In this document: piece by piece, positions 42,896 to 55,438 of the stretch
Position numbering within the stretch: the first letter of the stretch is position 1
Layout of the letters: each line of letters opens with the position of its first letter
From: Prorocentrum cordatum
Lineage: Eukaryota > Sar > Dinophyceae > Prorocentrales > Prorocentraceae
Direction of reading: 5' to 3'
DNA length: 64,000 nt
NCBI GenBank assembly: GCA_963575745.1
Contig: CAUYUJ010001381.1
Span: 482,768-546,767, forward strand
Made by a program: the position numbers and the translations under genes
Notes under the pieces: model-generated
What the model saw: the letters and a program-made list of their open reading frames with translations, nothing else
The model's database searches: none
Told to the model about the DNA's origin: nothing

Positions 42896-44826
42896 GGACG
42901 ACGACCACGACGACGACGACGACGACGACGACATCGGCAGCGAAGACGGCGGCGACGACGACGAGGACGACGGTGGCGGATCGGCGGCCCAGGGCGGGGC
43001 CGCGTGGAGGCCCGGCAGGATCGAGGTCGTCGTCGTCGTCGCGATGTTCGTCTTCGTCGTGGTCGTCGTCGTCACGGTCATCATGCTCGCAGTCGTCGTC
43101 GTGTTCGTAGTCGTTGTCTTGGTCGTCGTCGTGACCGTCGTCATCGCGATCGTCGTAGTCGTCCTCATAGTCGTGGTCGTGATCGTCGTCCTCATAGTCG
43201 TCGTAGTCGTCGTGGTCGTCGTAATCGTCGCAGTCGTGACCATCTTCGTCGTTGTCGTACTCGTCGTAGCCATTGTATCATCGTAGTCGTCGTCGTAGTC
43301 GTGGTAGTCGTCGTGGTCGTAGCCGCAGTAGTCGTACACGTCGTCCGGGCCGTCATGCTCGTAGTCGTCGTCGTGGTCGTAGTCGTGGTCGTCGTCGTGA
43401 CCGTCGTTGTCGTGATCGTTGTGGTCATCGTCGTTGTCGTTGTCGTCGTCGTCGTCGGCCTTGTCGTAATCGCAATCGTCGTAGTCGTAGTAATCGTCGT
43501 AGTCGTGACCGTCGTCGGTCGTTAGTCGTTGGTCGTCACCCGTTGGTCGTCGGTCGTCGTCGATCGTGGCAAGTCGTTGATGTTGATCGTCGGTCGTCGC
43601 ATCGTGTTCAGAGGGTCATCGCGGTCACCGTCGACAGTCGTCAATCGTTGGTCGTCACTCGTCGGTCGTCGTCGATCGTCGTCGGTCGTTGACGATCGTC
43701 GTCCGTCGTCGCGTTGTGTTCTGAGGGTCGTCGGTGTCGTGGTCGTCGTCATCGTGGTCGCAGCTGTCGTTGTTGTCGCAACGACGCCGCCCAGAAAAAA
43801 CTTAGCATCAACGGTAATTGCGCGGCGTCGTACCGGAACGGCGACGCAACAGCTCCAACTGGAAATGCACGGTTTCGCAATGGCACGGCACAGCACGCGC
43901 GGCGTCGTAACGGCACGGCGTCGTTCGTCGCGTCGTCGTTCTCTTCCTTCTCCTCCTCCTCCTCCTCCTCCCTATTACCGGCGTTCCTGGCCCCGTCCTC
44001 GCGCTTCGGTCGTCCCTAGTCGTGCTCTCGTGCAATGCGATGCGGTGCGCTGAACCGCTATGCAATGCCATGCCTTGCGCTGCAATGCTCTGACACGCAA
44101 TGCTTGCCTACGAAATGCCACGCGATACTATGACATGCTACGCAATGCCGTGTTTCTCTGCAACATGCTACGTACCATGTTCGTTATTTGGTTTCGAATG
44201 CAGAAGGGGATCTGCGCAATGGTAAGGGCTGGGAAGAAGCGATAGAACGTCATATAAGATGTGAGCGGAGCTAGCTTGTACCCCTCCCCCTTTAATCCGT
44301 AAGGGATGACCTCCTTCTCCTCATCCTGTTTCACCTCCTCCCCATGATCCACCTTCACGAACTTGCCCCCCCTCAACCTCGTCAACTTTTTGCTAAGGTC
44401 CTGAAGCGCGTGCTCTTGACGCATCGGGGATGTCTCCAACGCGCGAATGCAGAGGTCGCCGCGCTAGGCAAAAAGCAAGAGAGGAAGAGAGAGAGAGAGA
44501 GAGAGCAAACTCACAGGCGGACCCAAATTGGAAATCTGCGCGCACGCGCGTCCCCAGCTGGACGAAATGACGACTGCGCGCCTTACCGCAAGCGGAAACA
44601 ATGGAAGGGGAAGGCGAAACAAAGCGACAAGACAAATAAGGCAGAAAAAACAATATTCAAAAGCCCAAACGCAAATTGAATACATCAATGACGAAACGCA
44701 GACCCGTACGGAACAAGACGCGGAGCCGCGCCGAGCAGGACAGGAGGAAGGACGGAGCAGTACGGAGTACGGAGCAGTACGGAGCAGCACGAACAGAATT
44801 AGGGGAGTCATGTAATGACTTATTCC
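42733..44826. repeat. Element E, copy 1
   Basis: Order: GGGCGGGGCCCCGTGGAGG, GAC-rich array (to about 43000), GTC-rich array (43020-43760), CGCAACGACG, GCGGCGTCGTACCGGAACGG, ATGCGATGCGG, GGGATCTGCGCAATGG, a GA-rich repeat near 44490, GGAGCAGTACGGAG, ending GGGGAGTCATGTAATGACTT. E copy 3 (51616-53722) is nearly identical. The usual last bases (GAGGTTCCCAGG...) are displaced by element F copy 1. Frames made of Thr, Val or Asp repeats are artefacts. Confidence 0.9.
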
Positions 44827-46821
44827 CCATATCCTAAGATGGGGTTCTTGTTATTACTTGGACGCCTCCTACTCCCTCTCCCTCCTCCTCTTTCCTCCTC
44901 CCCTCCTGTTGGACTTACTCATACTCAGACTTGCTCATACTCAGGCTTACTCATACACAGACTTACTCATACTCAGACTTACTCATACTCAGACCTACTC
45001 ATACTCAGACTTACTCACACTCAGACATACTCATACACAGACTTACTCATACACAGACTTACTCACACCCAGACGTACTCATACACAGACTCACTCATAC
45101 CCAGACTTACTCATACACAGTATTAGTCATACTCAGACTTCGCTTGGAGAGCAGATTGTGAGGATGTCTCAGGCGGGGCGCTGGTTTCAGCACCCCTAAG
45201 GGGAGCCGCCAGGGGTGTTTGCACGGGCTCGTTCGCGGCCATTTTGTGGGTATGTCTCAAGCGGTTTGCTTGTTTCTGGGCCCAACATCCTTCGCTTGGA
45301 GAGCAGATTGTGAGGATGTCTCAGGCGGGGCGCTGGTTTCAGCACCCCTAAGGGGAGCCGCCAGGGGTGTTTGCACGGGCTCGTTCGCGGCCATTTTGTA
45401 GGGATGTTTCAAGCGGTTTGCTTGTTTCTGGGCCCAACATCCTTCGCTTTCGGAGCAGATTTGGAGGATGTCTCGAGCGAGGCGCTCATTTCCCCCCCCA
45501 GGTGGGCCAGATTTTGAGGATGTCTCGATAGGTTTGCTTGTTTTCGTGGCCAGGCTCGTGGCCCTGAGGGGAGCCGCCAGGGGTGTTTGCACGGGCTCGT
45601 TCGCGGCCATTTTGTGGGGATGTCTCAGGCGGTTTGCTTGTTTCTGGGCCCAACATCCTTCGCTTTCGGAGCAGATTTGGAGGATGTCTCGAGCGAGGCG
45701 CTCATTTTCACCCCCCAGGTGGGCCAGATTTTGAGGATGTCTCGATCGGTTTGCTTGTTTTCGTGGCCAGGCTCGTGGCCGTAAGGGGAGCCGCCAGGGG
45801 TGGTTGCACGGGCTCGTTCGCGGCCATTTTGTGGGGATGTCTCAGGCGGTTTGCTTGTTTCTGGGCTCAACATCCTTCGCTTTCGGAGCAGATTTGGAGG
45901 ATGTCTCGAGCGAGGCGCTCATTTTCACCCCCCAGGTGGGCCAGATTTTGAGGATGTCTCGATCGGTTTGCTTGTTTGGGTGGCCAGGCTCGTGGGCGCA
46001 GATTCTTCTCAGGATGCCACAGGAGGCTCCAACAGGCTCCAGGAGGCCCCAGGAGACCACATGAGGTCCCAGGAGGCATCAGGAGGCCACAGAAAAACTC
46101 AAGAGGCCACAGGATGTCCCAAGAGGCTCCAGGAGGCCCCAGGAAGCTCCAGAAGGCCTCAGGAAACCACAGGAGGCCCCAGGAGGCAACAGGAAGCGCC
46201 AGGAGGCCTCGGAAGGCAACAGGAGGCCCCGAGAGGCCCCAGGAGCAGGAGGCCTCAGAAAGCAACAGGAGTGGCTCCAATCCCATGTGTTTTACGTATG
46301 CTCCTATCGATTGGGCCTTACCTGGAGCACGATTCTTTGATGTTCTACGTATGTTTCTATAGATGGTCCTTCTCCTGTGTACACAATCCTAAATGTTTTA
46401 TTCAAGTTCCTATATATTGGGCCTCTCCTGGGGCACGAGTCCTTGGTGTTTTACGCGTGTTCCTATAGATTGCCCTTCTCCTGTGGCTCTAATCCGCAAT
46501 GTTTTATGTACGTCTGTTGCTATAGATTGCGCCTCTCCTGGGGCACGAAACCTTCCTAGGAGGTCCCAGGAGGTCCCAAGAGGCTCCTGGAGACCCCAGG
46601 AAGCCCCAGTAGGGTTCAGGAGGCCCCAGGAGGCCCCAGGCTCATGCACAGAGACGCGCTTGTAGGCTCATTCACACTCCAATTCATTCGCAATTAGATT
46701 GATGTCCAGACCGTCACAACTGAAGCCCGTTAATATTCGAAAGCTCTTGCGCCTAGACATTCACGGCGGACAGGTCCATGCGAGTAGATGCACATATGGG
46801 GAGCTCCACGCAGTGAATAAT
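44827..46821 (+). mobile_element. Element F, copy 1 (non-coding, about 2 kb)
   Basis: Starts CCCCATATCCTAAGATGGGG (itself a small hairpin) and ends near GCAGTGAATAATT. Inside: CATACTCAGACTTACT repeats (44920-45140); 152-bp and 216-bp tandem units with GGATGTCTC and GCGGCCATTTTGT (45139-45990); GGCCCCAGGAGGC repeats (46015-46265, 46560-46650); TTTTACGTATG/CTATAGATTG units (46285-46550). It interrupts the tail of element E copy 1: E copy 3 has the uninterrupted junction GACTTATTGAGGT. A 3-bp ATT duplication is possible. No transposase frame. Confidence 0.7.
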
Positions 46822-46823
46822 TG

Positions 46824-47090
46824 AGGTCCCCAGGATCGGCCACGTAACCTTATGGGCAGCCTTGACAGCTAACGCGATCAAATGTAGACCTCGACCCTGT
46901 GCGAAGAGAGTGGGTAAATTACCCTATCGCTACGCACAGTCGGGGACGTCCCCGACTGTGCGTAGCGATAGGGTAATTTACCCACTCTCTTCGCACAGGG
47001 TCCTCATTTATTTCGGACGTGACGTTGTTTCACCGCCGCCCCTCGGGGGCGTCACCAGTTACGTGGCCGATCCTGGGGACCTCAATAAGT
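46824..47090. repeat. Fold-back unit with 110-bp perfect palindrome
   Basis: Outer inverted ends are ATTGAGGTCCCCAGGATCGG continuing CCACGTAAC, and its complement at about 47059-47088. Between them, 46893-47002 is a perfect palindrome centred on GAC/GTC at 46947/46948, with 55-base arms and no loop. Confidence 0.95.
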
Positions 47091-47159
47091 CCTTGAGTGA
47101 TGTTCCGTACTGCTCCGTGCTGCTCCATATCCTGCTCCGTATCCTGCCCCCTAACCTCG

Positions 47160-47841
47160 CCCCCGTCGTCACCTTCTCCGTGACCTCGTGACCGTCGTCA
47201 TCGTGATCGTCGTAGTCGTCCTCGTAGTCGTGGTCGTCGTCGTTCCCGACGTAGTCGTAGTCGTCGTGATCGTCGTGATCATCGCAGTCGTGACCATCTT
47301 CGTCGTAGTCGTCGTACTCGTCGTAGCCACTGTAGTCGTCGTAGTCGTCGTCGTAGTCGTGGTATTCGTCGTAGTCGTAGCCGCAGTAGTCGTAGACGTC
47401 GTCGTCCTGGCCGTCATGCTCGTAGTCGTCGTCGTGATCGTAGTCGTGGTCGTCGTGACCGTCGTTGTCGTGATCGTCGTAGTCGTCGTCGTCGTCGTCG
47501 TCGGCCTTGTCGTAGTCGCAATCGTCATAGTCGTAGTAATCGTCGTAGTCGTGACGGTCGTCGGTCGTTAGTCGTTGGTCGTCATCCGTTGGTCGTCGGT
47601 TTTCGTCGATCGTGGCCGGTCGTTGATGCTGGTCGTCGGTCGTCGCGTCGTGTTCAGAGGGTCGTCGCCGTCACCATCGACGGTCGTCAATCGTTGGTCG
47701 TGACTCGTTGGTCGTCGTCGATCGTCGTCGGTCGTTGATGTTCGTCGTCGTCCGTCGTCGCGTCGTGTTCTTAGGGTCGTCGGCGTAGTGGTCGTCATGA
47801 TCGTGGTCGTGGTTGTCGTTGTTGTCGCAACGACGCTACCA
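47160..47841. repeat. Element E, copy 2, first part (GTC array)
   Basis: GTGACCGTCGTCATCG through GTC-rich DNA to TTGTCGCAACGACGC, matching 43130-43790. It breaks at 47841, where element F copy 2 begins, and resumes at 49821. Confidence 0.8.
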
Positions 47842-49820
47842 ATTATTCACTGCGTGGAGCTCCCCATATGTGCATCTACTCGCATGGACCTGTCCGCCGT
47901 GAATGTCTAGGCGCAAGAGCTTTCGAATATTAACGGGCTTCAGTTGTGACGGTCTGGACATCAATCTAACTGCGAATGAATTGGAGTGTGAATGAGCCTC
48001 AGTAGTACAAGCGCGTCTCTGTGCATGAGCCTGGGGCCTCCTGGGGCCTCCTGAAACCTACTGGGGCTTCCTGGGGTCTCCAGGAGCCTCTTGGGACCTC
48101 CTGGGACCTCCTAGGAAGGTTTCGTGCCCCAGGAGAGGCGCAATCTATAGCAACAGACGTACATAAAACATTGCGGATTAGAGCCACAGGAGAAGGGCAA
48201 TCTATAGGAACACGCGTAAAACACCAAGGATTCGTGCCCCAGGAGAGGCCCAATATATAGGAACATGAGTAAACCATTTAGGATTGTGTACACAGGAGAA
48301 GGACCATCTATAGAAACATACGTAGAACATCGAAGAATCGTGCTCCAGGTAAGGCCCAATTGATAGGAGCATACGTAAAACACATGGGGTTAGAGCCACT
48401 CCTGTTGCCTTCTGAGGCCTCCTGCTCCTGGGGCCTCTCGGGGTCTCCTGTTGCCTTCCGAGGCCTCCTGGCGCTTCCTGTTGCCTCCTGGGGCCTCCTG
48501 TGGTTTCCTGAGGCCTTCTGGAGCTTCCTGGGGCCTCCTGGAGCCTCTTGGGACATCCTGTGGCCTCTTGAGTTTTTCTGTGGCCTCCTGATGCCTCCTG
48601 GGACCTCATGTGGTCTCCTGGGGCCTCCTGGAGCCTGTTGGAGGCTCCTGTGGCATCCTGAGAAGAATCTGCGCCCACGAGCCTGGCCACCAAAACAAGC
48701 AAACCGATCGAGACATCCTCAAAATCTGGCCCACCTGGGGGGTGAAAATGAGCGCCTCGCTCGAGACATCCTCCAAATCTGCTCCGAAAGCGAAGGATGT
48801 TTGGCCCAGAAACAAGCAAACCGCCTGAGACATCCCCACAAAATGGCCGCGAACGAGCCCGTGCAACCACCCCTGGCGGCTCCCCTTAGGGCCACGAGCC
48901 TGGCCACGAAAACAAACAAACCGATCGAGACATCCTCAAAATCTGGCCCACCTGGGGGGTGAAAATGAGCGCCTCGCTCGAGACATCCTCCAAATCTGCT
49001 CCGAAAGCGAAGGATGTTGAGCCCAGAAACAAGCAAACCGCCTGAGACATCCCCACAAAATGGCCGCGAACGAGCCCGTGCAACACCCCTGGCGGCTCCC
49101 CTTAGGGCCACGAGCCTGGCCACCAAAACAAGCAAACCGATCGAGACATCCTCAAAATCTGGCCCACCTGGGGGGTGAAAATGAGCGCCTCGCTCGAGAC
49201 ATCCTCCAAATCTGCTCCGAAAGCGAAGGATGTTGGGCCCAGAAACAAGCAAACCGCCTGAGACATCCCCACAAAATGGCCGCGAACGAGCCCGTGCAAC
49301 CACCCCTGGCGGCTCCCCTTAGGGGTGCTGAAACCAGCGCCCCGCCTGAGACATCCTCACAATCTGCTCTCCAAGCGAAGGATGTTGGGCCCAGAAACAA
49401 GCAAACCGCCTGAGACATCCCCACAAAATGGCCGCGAACGAGCCCGTGCAAACACCCCTGGCGGCTCCCCTTAGGGGTGCTGAAACCAGCGCCCCGCCTG
49501 AGACATCCTCACAATCTGCTCTCCAAGCGAAGAGATGTATGACTAATACTGTGTATGAGTACGTCTGGGAGTGAGTCTGTGTATGAGTCTGTGTGTATGA
49601 AGTCTGTGTATGAGTATGTCTGAGTGTGAGTAAGTCTGAGTATGAGTAGGTCTGAGTATGAGTAAGTCTGAGTATGAGTAAGTCTGTGTATGAGTAAGTC
49701 TGAGTATGAGCAAGTCTGAGTATGAGTAAGTCCAACAGGAGGGGAGGAGGAAAGAGGAGGAGGGAGAGGGAGTAGGAGGCGTCCAAGTAATAACAAGAAC
49801 CCCATCTTAGGATGTGGGGA
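47842..49820 (-). mobile_element. Element F, copy 2 (inverted)
   Basis: Reverse complement of 44827-46821 over about 1.98 kb, from AATTATTCACTGC to CCATCTTAGGATGTGGGG, with small indels. Number and order of the 152/216-bp units differ from copy 1. It lies inside element E copy 2, whose halves match the continuous copies 1 and 3. Confidence 0.8.
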
Positions 49821-50905
49821 AAAAACAAAAAACTGTTCATCATCGATAATTGTGCGGCGTCGTACCGGAACGGCGACGCAACAGCTCCAACTGGAAATGC
49901 ACGGTTTCTCAACGGCACGGCGCAGCACGCGCGGCGTCGTAACGGCACGGCGTCGTTCGTCGCGTCGTCGTTCTCCTCCTTCTCCTCCTCCTCCTCCTCC
50001 CTATTGCCGTCGGTCCTGTTCCCGTCCTCGCGCTTCGGACGTCCCTAGTCGTGCTCTCGTGCAATGCGATGCGGTGCGCTGCGCCGCCATGCAATGCCAT
50101 GCCTTGCGCTGCAATGCTTTCACGTGCAATGCTTGCCCACGAAATGCCACGCCATGCTATGACATGTCGCGCACTGCCGTGCTTCTTTGCACCATGCTAT
50201 GCCATGTTATTTCATTTCGTGCATGTACCCTTTCGGGTCCATTGCCCTGTTCGCCATCCAGCTTCGAATGCAGAGTGGGGGATCTGCGCAATGGTAAGGG
50301 ATGGGAAGGAGCGATAGACCGCCATATAAGACGTGAGCGGAGCTAGCTTGTACCCCCCCTTCCTCTATCCGTAAGGGAAGATCTCCTCCTCCTCATCCTG
50401 TTTCACCTCCCCCCCATGATCCGCCTTCACGAACTTGCCCCTCTTCTCCACCTCGTCAATTTTTGCCAAGCTCGGAAGCGCGGGATCTTGGAGCATCTGG
50501 GCTGTCTCCGCCGCGCGAATCAAGAGGTCGCCGCGCTAGACAAAAATCACGAGAGGAAGAGAGAGAGAGAGAGAGAGCAAAGTCAAAGGCGGACTCAAGT
50601 TGAAAATCTGCGCGCACGCGCGGGACGAAACGACTGCGCACCTTACCGCAAGCTGCGAAATTGGAAGGGGAAGGCGAAACGAAGCGACAAGACAAATAGG
50701 GAATAAAAACAAGATACAGAAGCCCAAACACAAATGGAATACATCAATGGCGAAACGCAAACCATACGGAACAATACGCGGAGCCGCGCCGAGCAGGACA
50801 GGAGAAAGAACGGTTCAGTATGGAGCAGTACGGAGCAGCACAAATAGAATTAGGGGAGGCATGCAAGGTCTTATTGAGGTCCCCAGGATCGGCCACGAAA
50901 CCAGC
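49821..50905. repeat. Element E, copy 2, second part
   Basis: GCGGCGTCGTACCGGAACGG to GAGGTCCCCAGGATCGGCCACG, matching 43800-44822 and 52670-53722, about 10% diverged. Confidence 0.85.
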
Positions 50906-51615
50906 GTGAAGAATATCATTACAGTTATCAGCACCACCATCACCACCATCTTTATCGCCGCTGCTGCATCCGCACTCTTCATGACAGGAAAAAAGGCGTT
51001 ACGACAAAGACAGTTTTTTTTCGGGCGGCGTTCTGGCGCCGCCGTGCCGTTGCGACAACGGCGGCCGCGAACAGCGCGGACAGTCCGTACTCCTCCACAG
51101 CAGTACGAAGCAGGACGCAGGAGCAGAACGGAGCAGCAACGAGCAGTACGGAGCAGTCCGGAGTAGCACGGAGCAGTACAAAGCAGTCCAGAGCAGTCTG
51201 GAGTAGCACGGACAATACGGGGCAGAACGGAGCAGTACGGAGCAAGACGGAGCAGTACGGAACAGCAAAGAGCACGACGGAACAGTCCGGAGCAGTTTGG
51301 ATCAGCACGGACGGTACGGAGCAGCACGGAGCAGCACGGAGCAGTACGGAGCAGAACGGAGTAGTACAGAGCAATACGGAGCAGTACGGAGCAGTACGGA
51401 TAGTCCGTACTGCTCCGTACTGCTCTTCCGTGCTGCTCCGTGCCGCTCCGCCGGCGACGGCGCCGACGGTGGCGACCACGACGACGACGACCACGACGAT
51501 GACGACGACGCCGACGATGGCCACGACGACGACGACGACGACGACGGTGGCGGTTACGACGTCGACGACATCGGCGGCGACGAGACGACGGGTGGCGACG
51601 GATCGATGGCCCAGG
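50906..51615. repeat. GGAGCAGTAC repeats with a hairpin
   Basis: After about 200 bp of unique sequence, GGAGCAGTACGGAGCAG words repeat at 51140-51400. At 51379-51425 two 22-base arms, separated only by TAG, are perfectly complementary. A GAC-rich array follows. Confidence 0.85.
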
Positions 51616-51765
51616 GCGGGGCCCCGTGGAGGCTTGGCAGGCGACGGCAACGACGGCGGCGACCACGACGACGACGTCGAACACGACGACGGCCACGACA
51701 AAGACGACGACGTTGACGACCACGCTGACGAGGAAGACGACGACGACGACGACGACGACGACGGG

Positions 51766-51801
<36 letters not shown>

Positions 51802-53722
51802 ATCGGCAGCGAAGACGGCGGCGACGACGACGAGGACGACGGTGGCGGATCGGCGGCCCAGGGCGGGGCCGCGTGGAGGCCCAGCAGGATCGAGGTCGTC
51901 GTCGTCGTCGCGATGTTCGTCTTCGTCGTGGTCGTATTCGTCACGGTCATCATGCTCGCAGTCGTCGTCGTGTTCGTAGTCGTTGTCTTGGTCGCAGTCG
52001 TGACCGTCGTCATCGCGATCGTCGTAGTCGTCCTCATAGTCGTGGTCGTGATCGTCGTCCTCATAGTCGTCGTAGTCGTCGTGGTCGTCGTAATCGTCAC
52101 AGTCGTGACCATCTTCGTCGTTGTCGTACTCGTCGTAGCCACTGTATCATCGTAGTCGTCGTCGTAGTCGTGGTAGTCGTCGTGGTCGTAGCCGCAGTAG
52201 TCGTAGACGTCGTCCAGGCCGTCATGCTCGTAGTCGTCGTCGTGGTCGTAGTCGTGGTCGTCGTCGTGACCGTCGTTGTCGTGATCGTCGTAGTCATCGT
52301 CGTTGTCGTTGTCGTCGTCGTCGGCCTTGTCGTAATCGCAATCGTCGTAGTCGTGGTAATCGTCGTAGTCGTGACCGTCGTCGGTCGTTAGTCGTTGGTC
52401 GTCACCCGTTGGTCGTCGGTCGTCGTCGATCGTGGCAAGTCGTTGATGTTGATCGTCGGTCGTCGCATCGTGTTCAGAGGGTCATCGCGGTCACCGTCGA
52501 CAGTCGTCAATCGTTGGTCGTCACTCGTCGGTCGTCGTCGATCGTCGTCGGTCGTTGACGATCGTCGTCCGTCGTCGCGTTGTGTTCTGAGGGTCGTCGG
52601 TGTCGCGGTCGTCGCCATCGTGGTCGCAGCTGTCGTTGTTGTCGCAACGACGCCGCCCAGAAAAAATTTAGCATCAACGGTAATTGCGCGGCGTCGTACC
52701 GGAACGGCGACGCAACAGCTCCCACTGGAAATGCACGGTTTCGCGACGGCACGGCACAGCACGCGCGGCGTCGTAACGGCACGGCGTCGTTCGTCGCGTC
52801 GTCGTTCTCTTCCTTTTCCTCCTCCTCCTCCTCCTCCTCCTCCCTATTACCGGCGTTCCTGGCCCCGTCCTCGCGCTTCGGTCGTCCTTAGTCGCGCTCT
52901 CGTGCAATGCGATGCGGTGCGCTGCACCGCTATGCAATGCCATGCCTTGCGCTGCAATGCTCTGCCACGCAACGCTTGCCTACGAAATGCCACGCGATAC
53001 TATGACATGCTACGCAATGCCGTGTTTCTCTGCAACATGCTATGTACCATGTTCGTTATATGGCTTCGAATGCAGAAGGGGATCTGCGCAATGGTAAGGG
53101 CTGGGAAGAAGCGATAGAACGTCATATAAGACGTGAGCGGAGCTAGCTTGTACCCCTCCCCCTTTAATCCGTAAGGGATGACCTTCTCCTCATCCTGTTT
53201 CACCTCCTCCCCATGATCCACCTTCACGAACTTGCCCCCCCCTCAACCTCGTCAACTTTTTGCTGAGGTCCTGAAGCGCGTGCTCTTGACGCATCTGGGC
53301 TGTCTCCGCCGCGCGAATGCAGAGGTCGCCGCGCTAGGCAAAAAGCAAGAGAGGAAGAGAGAGAGAGAGAGAGCAAACTCACAGGCGGACCCAAGTTGGA
53401 AATCTGCGCGCATACGCGTCCCCAGCTGGACGAAATGACGACTGCGCACGTTACCGCAAGCGGAAAAAATGGAAGGGGAAGGCGAAACAAAGCGACAAGA
53501 CAACTAAGGCAGAAAAACAAGATACAAAAGCCCAAGCGCAAATTGAATACATCAATGACGAAACGCAGACCCGTACGGAACAAGACGCGGAGCCGCGCCG
53601 AGCAGGACAGGAGGAAGGACGGAGCAGTACGGAGTACGGAGCAGCACGGAGCAGCACGAACAAAATTAGGGGAGTCATGTAATGACTTATTGAGGTTCCC
53701 AGGATCGGCCACGTAACACCAG
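51616..53722. repeat. Element E, copy 3 (uninterrupted)
   Basis: Near-identical to copy 1, with (GAC)n 51660-51870 and (GTC)n 51890-52620, and it keeps the complete tail GACTTATTGAGGTTCCCAGG. It serves as the empty-site reference for F copy 1. Confidence 0.9.
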
Positions 53723-53909
53723 GGGTTGATCAACCGAGAGTTCGACTGTCACGCTCTAAGGTGGTAATTGGAGCTGGGGCTCATATGATGGGTTGATTAT
53801 GTTTGCATCGGGCTTGGGTTAGTAGCAAAGGACTCGCTGGCGTTCGGATGTTTGTTGGCGTAGACACGCAGTTAAAACGCCGCCCATATGTTGAGACCTC
53901 AGAGTGTTT
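53723..53909. other. Unique spacer, no gene
   Basis: Short AT-richer sequence between element E copy 3 and the right outer arm. Confidence 0.4.
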
Positions 53910-54263
53910 TCAAGAGGATACTGGTCCTGGTTCCCGCTCTTCGGAGCAGCGTGCTGGCAAGCCTAGAACGTAGTCCGAGTCCTCGGGCAGTGGCGGGGCA
54001 TCACGCTGCCGCAGCGCCTGCACCCTGACGGCCGTTCTCTGGGAATCAGCGTTGTCAACATCAATCGCTCTCGTGCCAAGCTTGCCAGCGGCCTCCAGCG
54101 CAGTCCTGAGTTTACCGTTCCGCTTGGCCAGCATTTGGTTGCGGTACTTGAGCTCATCGATTTCTTTCAGGGCAGATTCCAAGCGCCTCTTCAACCCCTC
54201 CTTCGTGTACTCGCGACGGACACGGGGCGCTGGTTTGGGTTTGGGAATGGCTTTCGGGGCCAT
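53910..54263 (-). CDS. Small basic protein, coiled-coil copy B (longer)
   Basis: 117 codons starting MAPKAIPKPKPAPRVRR, with stop TGA 53910-53912. The segment LKRRLESALKEIDELKYRNQ then MLAKRNGKLRTALEAAGKLG has leucine/isoleucine heptads typical of a coiled coil. One NADSQRTAVRVQALRQRDAP unit follows, then an acidic C-terminus ending PGPVSS. This copy keeps residues missing from copy A, so it is probably nearer the ancestral form. An in-frame upstream extension to 54332 is shared by both. Family not recognised. Confidence 0.55.
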   Translation of the reverse strand: MAPKAIPKPKPAPRVRREYTKEGLKRRLESALKEIDELKYRNQMLAKRNGKLRTALEAAGKLGTRAIDVDNADSQRTAVRVQALRQRDAPPLPEDSDYVLGLPARCSEEREPGPVSS

Positions 54264-55314
54264 GGCGGGCGCAGGCTGAGAGCGCAGAGCGGGAGGCCTG
54301 GGGGCACAGTGTGCAACAACACCTGTTGCCAAAACGGCAGTGGCACATGCGACGAGATGACGGATGCCTTGCCCCGATCGGTTTCTTCCTCTTGGTATTT
54401 CGCCTCCTCGTCCTCCTCCTCCTCATCCTCCTCCCCATCCTCATCCTCCTCATCCCCCTCCTCCTCGCGTCTTCCTCATCCTCGCCATCATCCCCCCTCC
54501 CGTCACCCTCGTCCTCGGCATGATCCCCCGTTGCTTTCGGAGCATGGGGGGCGGCCCGCGGTGGAAACAAAAGTTGCTTATCTCTGAGACCGCGCCGCGC
54601 CAAGCTGCGTAGCGATCCCTTCGACACTCAGCATTCAGCCCTCACCCCCCACCCTTCCGAACCTCGACCCTTGGAGCCCGCTCCTACCAAGTAGGGTCGA
54701 GGGAGAGATCTAGGGTCGAGGCTCGGAAGGGGTCGAAGGCTGCGAGGACCGAAGGAGGAGGGAGAAGGATGGGGGGGGAAAGAGGGGGAGAAGGATCATC
54801 ATCAGCAGCAGCAGCAGAAGGATGTGAGAATGAGTCTGAGGATGAAGTTCGAAGCTGTGTGGATCGCCCACTCCGTGGTCGATACCACGGGCTAAAAAAT
54901 GGGCGCCAATGGGATCCTCCTCCTCTTCCTCCTCTCTCCTCCTCCTTCCTCCTCATCCTCCTCCTTCTCCCCTGTCTAGCTTAGCCCTCGCCTCTCCCGG
55001 CCCCGAGGCGGCGCCGGCGCCTGGGCGCCATCCGCCGGCCGGGGCCGCCGTCGAGGGGCAGGCCGGTGCCGCCCGGGCGCCTGGGCGCCATCCGCGTCGA
55101 GGGCCAGGCCGCTGCCGCCTGGGCGCCAGCCGCCAGGCCAGGCAGGCCGCCGACGACCTGGGGGCCGGCGGGGCCTGCCTGGGCGGCCGGGGGGGAGGGA
55201 GAGGAGGAGGTGGAGGAGGAGGAGGAGGAGCAGGAGGAGGAGGAGGAGGAGGAGGAGGAGGAGGAGGAGGTGGCAATGGCGTCGGCGGGGTCAACGATGG
55301 CGGCGACGGCAACG

Positions 55315-55348
<34 letters not shown>

Positions 55349-55399
55349 AGGTGATGTGACTTCAGGGCCCCTTAGAAATCACAGACGACGACGACGACG

Positions 55400-55438
<39 letters not shown>

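Noticed and set aside
45139-49540. Frames such as SQEAPGGPRK or HGLVRGHFVGMSQ as genes
   Set aside because: They follow tandem units of element F, shift frame between copies and occur on both strands.
42770-53100. Long Thr, Val, Asp and Ser-rich frames on both strands
   Set aside because: They are translations of GAC/GTC triplet arrays, open in nearly all frames.
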